NCBI RefSeq assembly: GCF_014650435.1 | Contig: NZ_BMUY01000005.1 | Span: 124,001 to 188,000, forward strand | Direction of reading: 5' to 3' | DNA from: Streptomyces tendae | GTDB taxonomy: Bacteria > Actinomycetota > Actinomycetes > Streptomycetales > Streptomycetaceae | DNA length: 64,000 nucleotides | In this document: one piece after another, positions 7,166 to 15,527 of the stretch | Layout of the letters: each line of letters starts with the position of its first letter | Position numbering within the stretch: the first letter of the stretch is position 1 | The notes under the pieces: model-generated | Database searches by the model: none | Told to the model about the DNA's origin: nothing | The model's input: the letters and a program-made list of their open reading frames with translations, nothing else | Translations under genes and position numbers: made by a program

Positions 7166-8392
7166 ATGAACGACGGCAGCACGCACGACCGCAGTACGAA
7201 CCGTCGCAGCACGGAGCACCGCAGCACGGAGCACCGCAGCGACCGCGACGACCGTATGACGACGCCCTGGGGCACCCACGTGCTGTCCCGCTACCCCGAG
7301 GACCCGCGCGACCGGCTCCGCGCCTGGGACGCGTCCGACGAGTACCTGCTGGGGCACCTCGCGGAGCGGGAGGTGCCGCTGGACGGCACGGTCGTGGTCG
7401 TCGGCGACCGCTGGGGAGCGCTGGTGACGGCGCTGGCGGCGCACCGGCCGGTGCAGATCACCGACTCCCACCTGGCCCGGGAGGCGACGCGCGCCAATCT
7501 GGAGCGCGGCGGCGTCGAGCCGGGTTCGGTGCGCCTGCTCACCACGCAGGATCCGCCGCCGGACCGCGTCGACGTGCTGCTGGTGCGGGTGCCGAAGAGC
7601 CTGGCGCTGCTGGAGGACCAGCTGCTGCGGCTGGCGCCCGCGCTGCACGAGGGCACGGTCGTGGTCGGCACCGGGATGGTGAAGGAGATCCACACCTCGA
7701 CCCTCCGGCTGTTCGAGCGGATCGTCGGGCCGACCCGGACCTCACTTGCCGTGAAGAAGGCCCGGCTGATCTTCGCCGAACCCGACCCCGCGCTGAAGCC
7801 GCCCGCCAACCCCTGGCCGCTCGGCTACCGGCTCCCCGACGACGTCGGACCGCTCCTCTCCGGCCGGCCCGTCGTCAACCACGCCGGGGTCTTCTGCGCC
7901 GACCGGCTCGACATCGGCACCCGCTTCTTCCTCCGGCACCTGCCGGAGCCCGGGGGCTTCCGCCGGGTGGTGGACCTGGGCTGCGGCAACGGTGTGGTCG
8001 GTACGGCGGTGGCGCTGGCCGATCCGGACACCGAGGTCCTGTTCACCGACGAGTCGTTCCAGGCGGTGGCCTCGGCCGAGGCCACGTACCGGGCGAACGA
8101 GGTCGCGGGCCGGGCGGAGTTCCGGGTCGGCGACGGACTGGCCGGGGTGCCGGACGGCAGTGCCGACCTGGTGCTGAACAATCCGCCGTTCCACTCCCAC
8201 CAGGCGACGACCGACGCCACGGCGTGGCGGATGTTCACCGGGGCGCGGCGGGTGCTGCGCCCCGGCGGCGAACTGTGGGTGGTCGGTAACCGGCACCTGG
8301 GCTACCACGTCAAGCTGCGGCGCCTGTTCGGCAACAGCGAGCTGGTGGCGGGCGACCGGAAGTTCGTGGTCCTGAGGGCGGTCAAGGAGTAG
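7166..8392 (+). CDS. class I SAM-dependent methyltransferase, RlmG/RsmC-like
   Basis: A 408-residue protein with two Rossmann-like halves as in RlmG and RsmC rRNA guanine-N2 methyltransferases. The C-terminal half carries the SAM motif VVDLGCGNGVVG (about 269-280) and the NPPF catalytic motif (339-342) of N-methyltransferases acting on guanine. The segment beginning MTTPWGTHVL aligns with the family start and would give 378 residues, the length of E. coli RlmG as I recall it. The extra 30 N-terminal residues are low-complexity (two RSTEH repeats). The start at 7166 is kept because of the promoter position; ATG 7256 is the alternative. Likely methylates 23S rRNA. Confidence 0.85.
   Translation: MNDGSTHDRSTNRRSTEHRSTEHRSDRDDRMTTPWGTHVLSRYPEDPRDRLRAWDASDEYLLGHLAEREVPLDGTVVVVGDRWGALVTALAAHRPVQITDSHLAREATRANLERGGVEPGSVRLLTTQDPPPDRVDVLLVRVPKSLALLEDQLLRLAPALHEGTVVVGTGMVKEIHTSTLRLFERIVGPTRTSLAVKKARLIFAEPDPALKPPANPWPLGYRLPDDVGPLLSGRPVVNHAGVFCADRLDIGTRFFLRHLPEPGGFRRVVDLGCGNGVVGTAVALADPDTEVLFTDESFQAVASAEATYRANEVAGRAEFRVGDGLAGVPDGSADLVLNNPPFHSHQATTDATAWRMFTGARRVLRPGGELWVVGNRHLGYHVKLRRLFGNSELVAGDRKFVVLRAVKE
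7205..7234. repeat. 15-bp tandem repeat, two copies, in methyltransferase leader
   Basis: Two perfect 15-bp units (CGCAGCACGGAGCAC), each encoding Arg-Ser-Thr-Glu-His, followed by a third partial unit. They sit in the N-terminal extension of the RlmG-like gene. Confidence 0.85.
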
Positions 8393-8425
8393 CCGGAGGA
8401 GGGGGACCCTGCGTCCGAGCGGGCG

Positions 8426-9307
8426 TCAGGGGGCGAGGACGACCGAGCGGGTCAGGTGGCGCGGGCGGTCCGGGTCGAGGCCGCGGATGGAGGCGACGGC
8501 GACGGCGAGCCGCTGGGCGCGCACCAGTTCGGCGAGCGGGTCCAGCCCGCCGGGCACCCACAGCGCGCCGGTGTCGCGCACCTGGTCCGCCAGGCCCTCG
8601 GGCGCCTCGCCGAACATCCAGGTCGCCGTGCCCGCGGTGCTGATGCTGACGGGGCCGTGCCGGTACTCCATCGCCGGGTACGCCTCCGTCCAGGACAGGG
8701 ACGCCTCGCGCATCTTGAGGCCGGCCTCGTTGGCCAGTCCGACGGTCCAGCCGCGGCCGAGGAAGGTGAACTGGGTGCGTTCGACGAGCCCTTCGGGCAG
8801 CTCGCCGGCGAGCGCGGCGCGGGCGTCGGCGACGACGGCCTCGGTGTGCAGGCCGAGGTGGGCGCGGAGCAGGGTGAGCGCGGTGGTCGCGAACCGGGTC
8901 TGGACGACGGACCGTTCGTCGGCGAAGTCGAGGACGACCACGTCGTCGGCGGCGGTCATGACCGGGGTCCCCGGGTCGGCGGTGAGCGCCACCGTGCGGG
9001 TACGCCCCTTCAACTGCGTGAGCAGCGTCAGCACTTCGGTGGTGGTGCCGGAACGGGTGAGGGCCACGACCCGGTCGTACGTCCGTCCCGGCGGGAACTC
9101 GGAGGCGGCGAAGGCGTCCGTCTCGCCGAGGCCCGCGTCCTCGCGCAGCGCCGCCGCCGACTGCGCCATGAAGTACGAGGTGCCGCAGCCGACGATCGCC
9201 ACCCGCTCCCCCGCCGCCGGCAGCACTGCCGTGTGGCGCGTCGCCTCGGCCGCGGCGCGCGTCCAGCACGCGGGCTGGCTGTTGAGCTCGTCCTCGACAT
9301 ACGTCAT
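8426..9307 (-). CDS. SIS domain sugar-phosphate isomerase/deaminase-like protein
   Basis: A 293-residue protein with two SIS sugar-isomerase domains. Seen are the first phosphosugar-binding segment IVGCGTSYFMAQSAA (about 38-52), the SRSGTTTEV-type loop (86-92), and the second domain with FLGRGWTVGLANEAGLKMREAS and the EYRHGPVS motif. This is the pattern of AgaS/FrlB/GlmS-type proteins acting on amino- or ketosugar phosphates. The ATG at 9307 has GGGGAG eight bases upstream; a longer start lacks support. It is divergent from a DeoR regulator, so it is likely induced by a sugar phosphate. The exact reaction (isomerase, deaminase or deglycase) cannot be assigned. Confidence 0.88.
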   Translation of the reverse strand: MTYVEDELNSQPACWTRAAAEATRHTAVLPAAGERVAIVGCGTSYFMAQSAAALREDAGLGETDAFAASEFPPGRTYDRVVALTRSGTTTEVLTLLTQLKGRTRTVALTADPGTPVMTAADDVVVLDFADERSVVQTRFATTALTLLRAHLGLHTEAVVADARAALAGELPEGLVERTQFTFLGRGWTVGLANEAGLKMREASLSWTEAYPAMEYRHGPVSISTAGTATWMFGEAPEGLADQVRDTGALWVPGGLDPLAELVRAQRLAVAVASIRGLDPDRPRHLTRSVVLAP

Positions 9308-9331
9308 GCCGCACACTCCCCGGACCCGGAC

Positions 9332-9382
9332 TGATTGTTCCTGCAAGGTATAGCGATCTTTCGAGCACTATCAAGCAATCTG
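9332..9382. promoter_or_regulatory. divergent promoter/operator region of SIS and DeoR genes
   Basis: An AT-rich island with inverted arms GATTGTT and AGCAATC flanking a central CTTTCGAG element, and nested ATAG/CTAT half-sites. It is the only plausible site for the DeoR protein encoded beside it. DeoR-type operators are variable, so this rests on position and base composition more than on a known consensus. Confidence 0.4.
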
Positions 9383-9433
9383 CGGAAGAGGGCGGTGCGC
9401 TAGGGTCGGCGAGGTCGAGGAACGGAGGCGCGG

Positions 9434-10213
9434 ATGTCGCGCGACGCCCGCTGGAAGGCGCTGCTGGAGCTGCTCGTCGAGCGCGGCCGGCTGGACGTCG
9501 AGGAGGCGGCGACCGAGCTGGAGGTCTCGGCCGCGACGATCCGCCGCGACTTCGACCGGCTCGCCGAGCAGCAGATGCTGGTGCGCACGCGCGGTGGCGC
9601 GGTCGTCCACGGGGTGTCCTACGAGCTGCCGCTGCGCTACAAGACCGCCCGCAGGGCCTCGGAGAAGCAGCGCGTGGCGCAGGCGGTCGCCGCCCTGGTG
9701 GCGCCGGGCGAGGCGGTGGGGCTGACCGGGGGCACGACGACCACCGAAGTGGCGCGCGCCCTGGCCGTGCGCGCCGACCTTGCCTCCGGCACCCCCGCGT
9801 TGACGGTGGTCACCAACGCGCTCAACATCGCCAACGAGCTGGCCGTTCGGCCGCAGTTCAAGATCGTGGTGACCGGCGGTGTGGCCCGGGCGCAGTCGTA
9901 CGAGCTGATCGGGCCGCTCGCTGACGGGGTGCTGGGCCAGGTCACCCTCGACGTGGCGGTCCTGGGCGTCGTCGCCTTCGACGTCGGGCACGGCGCCGCG
10001 GCCCACGACGAGGCGGAGGCCGCGATCAACCGGCTGCTGTGCGAGCGTGCCGAGCGGGTGGTCGTGGCCGCCGACTCCAGCAAGCTGGGCCGGCGGGCCT
10101 TCGCCCGGATCTGCGCGACCGGGTCGGTGGACACGCTGGTGACGGACGGCGCGGCCGACCCGGAGCTGGTGCGCGGGTTCGAGGAGGCGGGGGTCCGGGT
10201 CGTCACAGCCTGA
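9434..10213 (+). CDS. DeoR/GlpR family transcriptional regulator
   Basis: A 259-residue repressor. The N-terminal DeoR helix-turn-helix spans residues 1-57 with the family signature LEVSAATIRRDFDRLAEQQ and the RTRGGAV link. The C-terminal DeoRC sensor domain, related to ribose-5-phosphate isomerase, shows GLTGGTTTTEVARAL and VVVAADSSKLGRRAF. Such proteins bind phosphorylated sugars. The gene diverges from the SIS isomerase gene, and the 126-bp gap between them holds an AT-rich operator-like region. It most likely represses the SIS gene and itself. GGAGG (9422-9426) is the probable ribosome site. Confidence 0.93.
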   Translation: MSRDARWKALLELLVERGRLDVEEAATELEVSAATIRRDFDRLAEQQMLVRTRGGAVVHGVSYELPLRYKTARRASEKQRVAQAVAALVAPGEAVGLTGGTTTTEVARALAVRADLASGTPALTVVTNALNIANELAVRPQFKIVVTGGVARAQSYELIGPLADGVLGQVTLDVAVLGVVAFDVGHGAAAHDEAEAAINRLLCERAERVVVAADSSKLGRRAFARICATGSVDTLVTDGAADPELVRGFEEAGVRVVTA

Positions 10214-10231
10214 GGGTCCTCCGCAGCGGGC

Positions 10232-10255
10232 ACCGGCCCCGGCGGTGGTGCCGGT
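10232..10255. terminator. possible bidirectional hairpin terminator
   Basis: ACCGGC and GCCGGT form a short stem around a GC-rich loop in the 41-bp gap between the convergent DeoR and His-rich protein genes. It is short and weak, and is offered on position. Confidence 0.3.
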
Positions 10256-11250
10256 CAGTGCCCGTGGCCGTCGGTGTGCTCCGGCGTGGCGGCCGGCGCG
10301 GATTCCGTCGTGCCCGGCGTCGATCCGGCGCGCACGGTGAACGCCGCGGTGTGGACCTCGCCCCGGTGCCGGAAGTCCAGGTAGAGGCGGTAGGTGCCGT
10401 CACTGGGCGCGGTGGCCGTGAAGGAGATCTCCGGGCCGGGCTCGGTGGTGCCGTCGCCGGGTTCGCCGTTCGGGTGGACGTGGAGGTAGGCGAGGTCGCC
10501 GGCGCGCAGGGCGACCAGGTGGCCGTAGGCGCCGAGGTAGGGCTGGAGGTCGCCCACGGGTTCGCCGTCGCGGGACACCTTCAGCTTCAGCTCGCTCGCC
10601 TTGCCGGGGCGCAGGGAACCGTCGAGTTCCACCTCATAGCCGTCGGCCCGGGCGGTGCCGCTGGGAACCGGGAGCCGTGCGGGCTCGTACCGGCCCGAGG
10701 CGGCCAGGTCGGCGCCGAGGGTGAGGTTCTCGGTGTCCTCGCCGGCCGGGGTGAAGTCGGCGAAGACCCGGTAGCCGCCCGCCGCGGGCAGGTCGACGGG
10801 GGTGCTCCAGGTGCCGTCGGCGGCACGGGTGGGGTGCAGGTGGCGGTAGGTGACCAGGTCGCGTGAGGCCAGGACGAGGTGGAGTTCCTTCTCGTGCTCG
10901 CGCCGGTACGCGGTCACGGCGTCGCCGCTCGCGTCCCGGACCGTGAAGCGCAGTTCGGTGCGCTGACCGGCGGTGACGCGCGGGGTGGCGAGGTCGAGGG
11001 TGTAGCCGCCCTCGGAGACCTGCAGGCCGCCGGCCGGGGCACTCTCGTGCGCCCCGTGGCCGTCGCCCCCTTCCGGCCGCGACGACGGCTCGTCCGGGCC
11101 GCCCGGGTCGTCCCGTTCGCCGTGCTCCTCGTGGGGCGCGGATGCGCTGTCCGCGACGATCGGGTCCACACCCGCGCCGACGCCGTAGGCGGTGCCGAAG
11201 GTCGCGGCCAGGGCGGCCGCGAAGGCGGTGATCCTCAGTCCGGTGTGCAT
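10255..11250 (-). CDS. secreted or anchored His-rich metal-associated protein
   Basis: A 331-residue protein. It begins with a signal-like hydrophobic segment (ITAFAAALAATFGTAYGVGAG, residues 6-26), then an acidic/His-rich linker (PHEEHGERDD, GDGHGAHES), then two immunoglobulin-like segments with TYRHLHPTRAADGTW and YLHVHPNGEPGDGTT histidine clusters, and ends in HTDGHGH. The repeated HLHP/HVHPNG motifs suggest extracytoplasmic copper binding. The ATG at 11250 has GAGGAG nine bases upstream. It diverges from copZ-copA with a CsoR-type palindrome in its promoter, so it belongs to the copper response. I recall the matching S. coelicolor gene as lying next to the CsoR-regulated SCO1045-1046 pair. 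Precise role is unknown: chaperone, buffer or sensor. Confidence 0.85.
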   Translation of the reverse strand: MHTGLRITAFAAALAATFGTAYGVGAGVDPIVADSASAPHEEHGERDDPGGPDEPSSRPEGGDGHGAHESAPAGGLQVSEGGYTLDLATPRVTAGQRTELRFTVRDASGDAVTAYRREHEKELHLVLASRDLVTYRHLHPTRAADGTWSTPVDLPAAGGYRVFADFTPAGEDTENLTLGADLAASGRYEPARLPVPSGTARADGYEVELDGSLRPGKASELKLKVSRDGEPVGDLQPYLGAYGHLVALRAGDLAYLHVHPNGEPGDGTTEPGPEISFTATAPSDGTYRLYLDFRHRGEVHTAAFTVRAGSTPGTTESAPAATPEHTDGHGH

Positions 11251-11313
11251 GGCGGTCGTCTCCTCGCTTTGCGGGTCTCCGGGTCTCGCGAAGACCTCTC
11301 CATGCACTTCACC

Positions 11314-11330
11314 ATACCCCTAGGGGGTAC
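11314..11330. promoter_or_regulatory. CsoR-type copper operator, site 1
   Basis: ATACCCCTAGGGGGTAC, a G-tract palindrome with core TACCCC/GGGGTA arms, 64 bases upstream of the His-rich protein start. It matches the TACCC...GGGTA pattern reported for Streptomyces CsoR. It sits on the promoter of the leftward gene. Confidence 0.8.
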
Positions 11331-11360
11331 CCAGTCAAGCAATGGAGACACTTGCTTTCA

Positions 11361-11379
11361 GTACCCCCCAGGGGTATAC
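11361..11379. promoter_or_regulatory. CsoR-type copper operator, site 2
   Basis: GTACCCCCCAGGGGTATAC, a palindrome of the same type as site 1 with centres 47 bases apart, located 64 bases upstream of copZ. One site per divergent promoter implies co-repression of both sides by CsoR and release by Cu(I). No csoR gene is in the window, so the repressor is encoded elsewhere. Confidence 0.82.
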
Positions 11380-11442
11380 ATGGAACCGCCGGGGACGGAT
11401 ACCCCCGCCCCGTATCGGCTCCACGATCTCCGGAGGAACGTC

Positions 11443-11685
11443 ATGCCCTCGAACGTCACCACTCCCGCCGCCTCCCCCGTCACCACCACCTACGCCGTGT
11501 CCGGCATGAGCTGCGGTCACTGCAGCGCGACGCTCACCCGGGTGATCGGTGAGCTGGACGGTGTGACCGGTGTCGACGTCGAGCTGGACACCGGCCGGGT
11601 CACGGTCACCGCCGCCGAGCCGGACGACACCGCGATCGCCGCGGTGGTCGACGAGGCCGGCTACGAGCTGACCGGCCGCGCCTGA
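11443..11685 (+). CDS. copZ: CopZ-like copper chaperone (HMA domain)
   Basis: An 80-residue heavy-metal-associated protein with the Cu(I)-binding GMSCGHC motif (Cys24 and Cys27 by count) in the first loop of a ferredoxin-like fold. The remaining domain is typical: LTRVIGELDGVTGVDVELDTGRVTVT and a C-terminal VDEAGYELTG. A good GGAGG lies eight bases before the ATG. It carries cytosolic copper to the adjacent CopA ATPase, 78 bases downstream, with which it is almost certainly co-transcribed under CsoR control. Twelve poorly conserved residues precede the domain. Identification is secure. Confidence 0.95.
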   Translation: MPSNVTTPAASPVTTTYAVSGMSCGHCSATLTRVIGELDGVTGVDVELDTGRVTVTAAEPDDTAIAAVVDEAGYELTGRA

Positions 11686-11763
11686 CCGGCCCGCACTCCC
11701 CCGCCGCACCGCCGGGACCCGCGACGCCGGGTCCCGGCCGACGACCCCGCATCAGGAGCAGCC

Positions 11764-14025
11764 ATGACCACCAGTACGACCAGCGCACCGGCCGAGGTTG
11801 AACTCGCCATCGGCGGCATGACCTGTGCCTCGTGCGCCGCCCGGATCGAGAAGAAGCTCAACCGGATGGAGGGGGTCACCGCCACCGTCAACTACGCGAC
11901 GGAGAAGGCGAAGGTCAGCTATGCCGGTGACGTCTCCGTCCCGGAGCTGATCGCCACGGTCGAGGCCACCGGGTACACGGCCCACGAACCGGAGTCGGTC
12001 CGAACCGAGCCCGTGAGCGGCGCGGAGGGCGCCGAGCCCGCCGACGCGCTGCGACCGCTGAGGCAGCGGCTGGTGACGGCCGTGGTGCTGGCGGTCCCGG
12101 TCATCGCGATGGCGATGGTGCCGGCGCTGCAGTTCGAGTACTGGCAGTGGCTGTCGCTGACCCTGGCGGCGCCCGTGGTGACGTACGCGGCCTGGCCCTT
12201 CCACAGGGCCGCGTTCACCAACGCCCGGCACGGCGCGGCCACCATGGACACCCTGATCTCGGTCGGCACGTCGGCGGCCTTCCTGTGGTCGCTGTGGGCC
12301 CTGTTCCTCGGCACCGCGGGCACCCCCGGCATGACCCACCCCTTCGAGCTGACCATCTCCCGCGGCGACGGCTCCGGGAACATCTACCTGGAGGCCGCGG
12401 CCGGGGTGACCGCCTTCATCCTCGCCGGGCGCTACTTCGAGGCCCGCTCCAAGCGCAAGGCCGGTGCCGCGCTGAAGGCCCTGCTGGAACTGGGCGCCAA
12501 GGACGTCACCGTGGTCAGGGAGGGCCGTGAGGAGCAGATCCCGGTCGGGGACCTGAAGGCCGGGGACCGCTTCCTGGTCCGCCCCGGTGAGAAGATCGCC
12601 ACCGACGGCACGGTCGTCGAGGGCACGTCGGCCGTCGACGCGTCGATGCTCACCGGCGAGTCCGTGCCGGTCGAGGTCGGCGTGGGCGACGGGGTCACCG
12701 GAGCGACCGTGAACGCGGGCGGCCGGCTGCTGGTCGAGGCGACGCGGGTCGGCGCGGACACCCAACTGGCGCGGATGGCGAAGCTGGTGGAGGACGCGCA
12801 GAACGGCAAGGCGGCCGCCCAGCGGCTCGCCGACCGCATCTCCGGCGTCTTCGTCCCCGTCGTGATCGCCCTCGCGCTGGCCACCCTCGGCTTCTGGATC
12901 GGCAACGGCTCCGGGCTGACCGCCGCGTTCACCGCCGCCGTCGCCGTCCTGATCATCGCCTGCCCCTGCGCGCTGGGGCTGGCCACCCCCACCGCGCTGA
13001 TGGTCGGCACCGGGCGCGGCGCCCAGCTCGGCATCCTCATCAAGGGCCCCGAGGTCCTGGAGTCCACCCGCAAGGTCGACACCATCGTCCTGGACAAGAC
13101 CGGAACCGTCACCACCGGCCGCATGACCCTGCTCGCCGTGCACACCGCGGAAGGCACCGAGGAGGCCGAAGTACTGCGGCTGGCCGGGGCGTTGGAGCAC
13201 GCCTCGGAGCACCCGATCGCCCGGGCGGTGGCCGCCGGCGCCACCGAACGGGTCGGCACCCTGCCCGCCCCCGAGGACTTCGCCAACGTGCCGGGGCTCG
13301 GCGTCCAGGGCGTCGTCGAGGGCCACGCGGTCCTGGTGGGCCGCGAGCAGCTGCTCGCCGAGTGGGCCATGGAACTGCCCGCCGGTCTGGCCCGGACCAA
13401 GACCGAGGCGGAGCGGGACGGCCGCACCGCGATCGCCGTGGCCTGGGACGGCGAGGCCCGGGCGGTCCTGGAGGTCGCCGACGCGGTCAAGGACACCAGC
13501 GCCGAGGCGATCACCCGGATGCGCGCCCTGGGCCTGACTCCGGTGCTGCTGACCGGGGACAACGAGGCGGTGGCCGCCTCCGTCGCCCGCGAGGTCGGCA
13601 TCGACGCCGAGCACGTCGTCGCCGAGGTCATGCCCGAGGACAAGGTCGCCGTCGTCAAGCGCCTGCAGGGCGAGGGGCGTTCGGTGGCGATGGTCGGCGA
13701 CGGGGTCAACGACGCCGCCGCGCTCGCCCAGGCCGACCTGGGACTCGCCATGGGCACCGGTACCGACGCCGCCATCGAGGCGGGCGACCTCACCCTCGTC
13801 CGCGGGGACCTGCGCGCCGCGGCCGACGCCATCCGGCTGGCCCGCAGGACGCTCGGCACCATCAAGTCCAACCTGTTCTGGGCCTTCGCCTACAACGTCG
13901 CCGCCCTGCCGCTCGCCGCGGCCGGACTCCTCAACCCGATGATCGCCGGAGCCGCCATGGCCTTCTCCTCCGTCTTCGTCGTCGGCAACAGTCTGCGACT
14001 GCGGGGCTTCAAGGCCGCGGACTGA
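11764..14025 (+). CDS. copA: copper-exporting P1B-type ATPase CopA
   Basis: A 753-residue P1B ATPase. It has one N-terminal HMA domain with GMTCASC (Cys21, Cys24), the transmembrane metal-binding CPC motif (400-402, [21 protein letters not shown]), the phosphorylation site DKTGT starting at Asp444, the SEHPIA histidine motif near 483 and the hinge GDGVND (645-650). CPC with the following P1B-1 context indicates Cu(I) or Ag(I) export across the cytoplasmic membrane. AGGAG lies upstream of the ATG at 11764. It is preceded by copZ and shares its CsoR-type operator. Downstream is a 420-bp repeat-rich gap, so the operon probably ends here. Confidence 0.97.
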   Translation: MTTSTTSAPAEVELAIGGMTCASCAARIEKKLNRMEGVTATVNYATEKAKVSYAGDVSVPELIATVEATGYTAHEPESVRTEPVSGAEGAEPADALRPLRQRLVTAVVLAVPVIAMAMVPALQFEYWQWLSLTLAAPVVTYAAWPFHRAAFTNARHGAATMDTLISVGTSAAFLWSLWALFLGTAGTPGMTHPFELTISRGDGSGNIYLEAAAGVTAFILAGRYFEARSKRKAGAALKALLELGAKDVTVVREGREEQIPVGDLKAGDRFLVRPGEKIATDGTVVEGTSAVDASMLTGESVPVEVGVGDGVTGATVNAGGRLLVEATRVGADTQLARMAKLVEDAQNGKAAAQRLADRISGVFVPVVIALALATLGFWIGNGSGLTAAFTAAVAVLIIACPCALGLATPTALMVGTGRGAQLGILIKGPEVLESTRKVDTIVLDKTGTVTTGRMTLLAVHTAEGTEEAEVLRLAGALEHASEHPIARAVAAGATERVGTLPAPEDFANVPGLGVQGVVEGHAVLVGREQLLAEWAMELPAGLARTKTEAERDGRTAIAVAWDGEARAVLEVADAVKDTSAEAITRMRALGLTPVLLTGDNEAVAASVAREVGIDAEHVVAEVMPEDKVAVVKRLQGEGRSVAMVGDGVNDAAALAQADLGLAMGTGTDAAIEAGDLTLVRGDLRAAADAIRLARRTLGTIKSNLFWAFAYNVAALPLAAAGLLNPMIAGAAMAFSSVFVVGNSLRLRGFKAAD

Positions 14026-14445
14026 CCCACCGCCTCGCCACCCGGGCCGCCGGCCGACTCCGCGAGGGGCGGCCGACGGCCCACCGGCGCGTGGCCCCGT
14101 CCGGTCCGGGCCACACCCGCCGGACGGGTCCGCTCCTTGGCGACGCCGCCGACGGGTCCCGCTCCTCGGCGACGCCCCCTGGACCGCTCCCGCTCCCTCG
14201 GCCCCCGGGACGGACCACCCCGCTCCGCGGCGACTCCACCAGGACGGACCCCGCCCCTTGGCAACAGCCCCGGACGGACCCAGCGCCCTCGGCAACGTCC
14301 CCCGGACGGACCCCACTCCTCGGCGACTCCACCGGGACGGACCACCCCGCTCCTCGGCGCCCCCCGGACGGACCCCGCCCGCGCGCCGCCGGGGCCGCGG
14401 ACGACCAGGATGGTGCGGGTCCCCTCTCCCGCGGAGCAGGAGCCC
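14026..14445. repeat. gene-free 420-bp gap holding about nine degenerate 30-bp repeats
   Basis: No convincing gene lies between copA and the PAP2 gene. From about 14121 to 14387 the DNA consists of roughly nine imperfect head-to-tail units of 27-35 bp with the consensus GGACGGACCCCGCTCCTCGG followed by CGACNCC. On the reverse strand they give a repetitive Arg/Ser/Gly-Pro open frame that I treat as spurious. Unit length is not constant and there are no unique spacers, so it is not a CRISPR array. It may be a recombination relic or a structured transcript end. Confidence 0.75.
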
Positions 14446-15102
14446 ATGACCGAACCGACCCATGCCGACGGCGGCACCCGTGGCCCGCTCGGGCCGCCGC
14501 CCGCCGGTCCGGGGTCCGCGCCGAAGAGGGCCCTCGAGGCCGTGCTCCGGGATCTGCGGGCCGTGGACGGGGCGTTGTACGCGGCCGTGGCCGGCACGTC
14601 CACGCCCGCGCTCGACCGCGCGCTGCGGCGCCTGTCCCATGCGGCGGACCATTCGAAGGTCTCGCTCGGGATCGCCGCCGCGCTCGCCCTGGGCGGTGCG
14701 CGGGCGCGGCACGCGGCCCTGGTCGGCGTGGGCGCGGTCGCCGTCGCGTCGGCCTCGGCGAACCTGCTGGGCAAGCGTCTGGTGCACCGGGCGCGACCGG
14801 ACCGGGAGGCCGCGCGGGTGACGGTGGACCGCCATGTGCCCATGCCCGCGTCGGCGTCCTTCCCGTCGGGGCACACGGCCGCGGCGGTCGCGTTCGCCAC
14901 GGCCGTCGGCGTCGTCCTGCCCGAGGCGGCCGTGCCGCTCGGCGCGCTGGCGGGCGCCGTCGGCTACTCCCGGGTCCACACCGGCGTGCACTATCCCGGA
15001 GACGTCGCCGCGGGCGCCGTCCTGGGCATCGCCAGTGCGGCGGCCGCGCTGGCGGCGGCGCCTGCCCGGGTTCGTCAGCCGAACACCTTCACGGCCTGGT
15101 AG
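14446..15102 (+). CDS. PAP2 family membrane phosphatase
   Basis: A 218-residue phosphatidic-acid-phosphatase type 2 protein. All three catalytic motifs are visible: KRLVHRARP (motif 1), PSGH in SASFPSGHTAA (motif 2) and SRVHTGVHYPGD (motif 3). Four or five hydrophobic segments are present, fewer than the six of full-length members. It probably dephosphorylates a lipid phosphate such as phosphatidic acid or an undecaprenyl pyrophosphate at the outer membrane face. A GGAGCAGGAG stretch precedes the ATG. Its 3' end overlaps the convergent phospholipase A2 gene by 28 bases. Substrate unknown. Confidence 0.9.
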   Translation: MTEPTHADGGTRGPLGPPPAGPGSAPKRALEAVLRDLRAVDGALYAAVAGTSTPALDRALRRLSHAADHSKVSLGIAAALALGGARARHAALVGVGAVAVASASANLLGKRLVHRARPDREAARVTVDRHVPMPASASFPSGHTAAAVAFATAVGVVLPEAAVPLGALAGAVGYSRVHTGVHYPGDVAAGAVLGIASAAAALAAAPARVRQPNTFTAW

Positions 15103-15527
15103 TACGTCCAGGCGGTGCTGTTGCAGGCGGTCTCGGTGGCGCCGCCGTAACCGGCGCAGACCCGCTTGAGGTCCTCGTAGAAGGCGCTGTCGAGACGGGA
15201 CTTGTTGGCGCTGAAGGTGCCCGCGTCCTTGTAGTTGCGGTAGCCGAAGTCGTGCCGTGCGCAGGAGGTGCTGAACGGGAAACCGAACGGGTTGTCCGGC
15301 GAGGAGGAGCAGTAGTCGGTGGTCCAGTCGAAACCGTAGGCGGACCAGGCGGACTTGTTCGCCCGCGCGGCGGTCCAGGCGTTGTAGCTGGACGCGCTGG
15401 TCTGCGTCCAGCTCGCGAGGACCTGTGCCTTGTCGGCGGGGGCGGCGTCGGCGGCCGCCGCGGTGGCGACGACGGTGGTCACGGCCAGGGCAGCGGCGGT
15501 GAGTCCGGTGGCGAGTCTGCGGTGCAT
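15075..15527 (-). CDS. secreted prokaryotic phospholipase A2
   Basis: A 150-residue exported enzyme. It has a signal peptide (MHRRLATGLTAAALAVTTVV..., cleavage after AADA near residue 28). The mature domain of about 120 residues contains the family signature SCARHDFGYRNY. By alignment with the S. violaceoruber enzyme from memory (His64, Asp85, Asp43), His92 is the general base, Asp113 its partner, and Asp71 and Asp93 bind calcium: the spacings agree exactly. Four cysteines (73, 89, 124, 135) would form two disulfides. The ATG at 15527 has GGAGG seven bases upstream. It releases fatty acid from the sn-2 position of phospholipids. Not in an operon; the 3' end overlaps the PAP2 gene. Confidence 0.95.
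   Translation of the reverse strand: MHRRLATGLTAAALAVTTVVATAAAADAAPADKAQVLASWTQTSASSYNAWTAARANKSAWSAYGFDWTTDYCSSSPDNPFGFPFSTSCARHDFGYRNYKDAGTFSANKSRLDSAFYEDLKRVCAGYGGATETACNSTAWTYYQAVKVFG

Noticed and set aside
11398..11416. Third copper operator, GATAC...GTATC
   Set aside because: Arms are only five bases with a nine-base GC spacer and do not match the TACCC...GGGTA core; probably chance next to two real sites.
14121..14387. CRISPR or a coding sequence in the repeat tract
   Set aside because: Unit length varies from 27 to 35 bp, there are no unique spacers, and the possible frames are low-complexity without a start or ribosome site that convinces.
11752..14991. Reverse-strand open frame of 1079 codons opposite copA and the PAP2 gene
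   Set aside because: Composition is Arg/Gly/Ala/Asp-rich with no domain, and copA has full catalytic motifs on the other strand. Long antisense frames are normal in DNA with high third-position GC.
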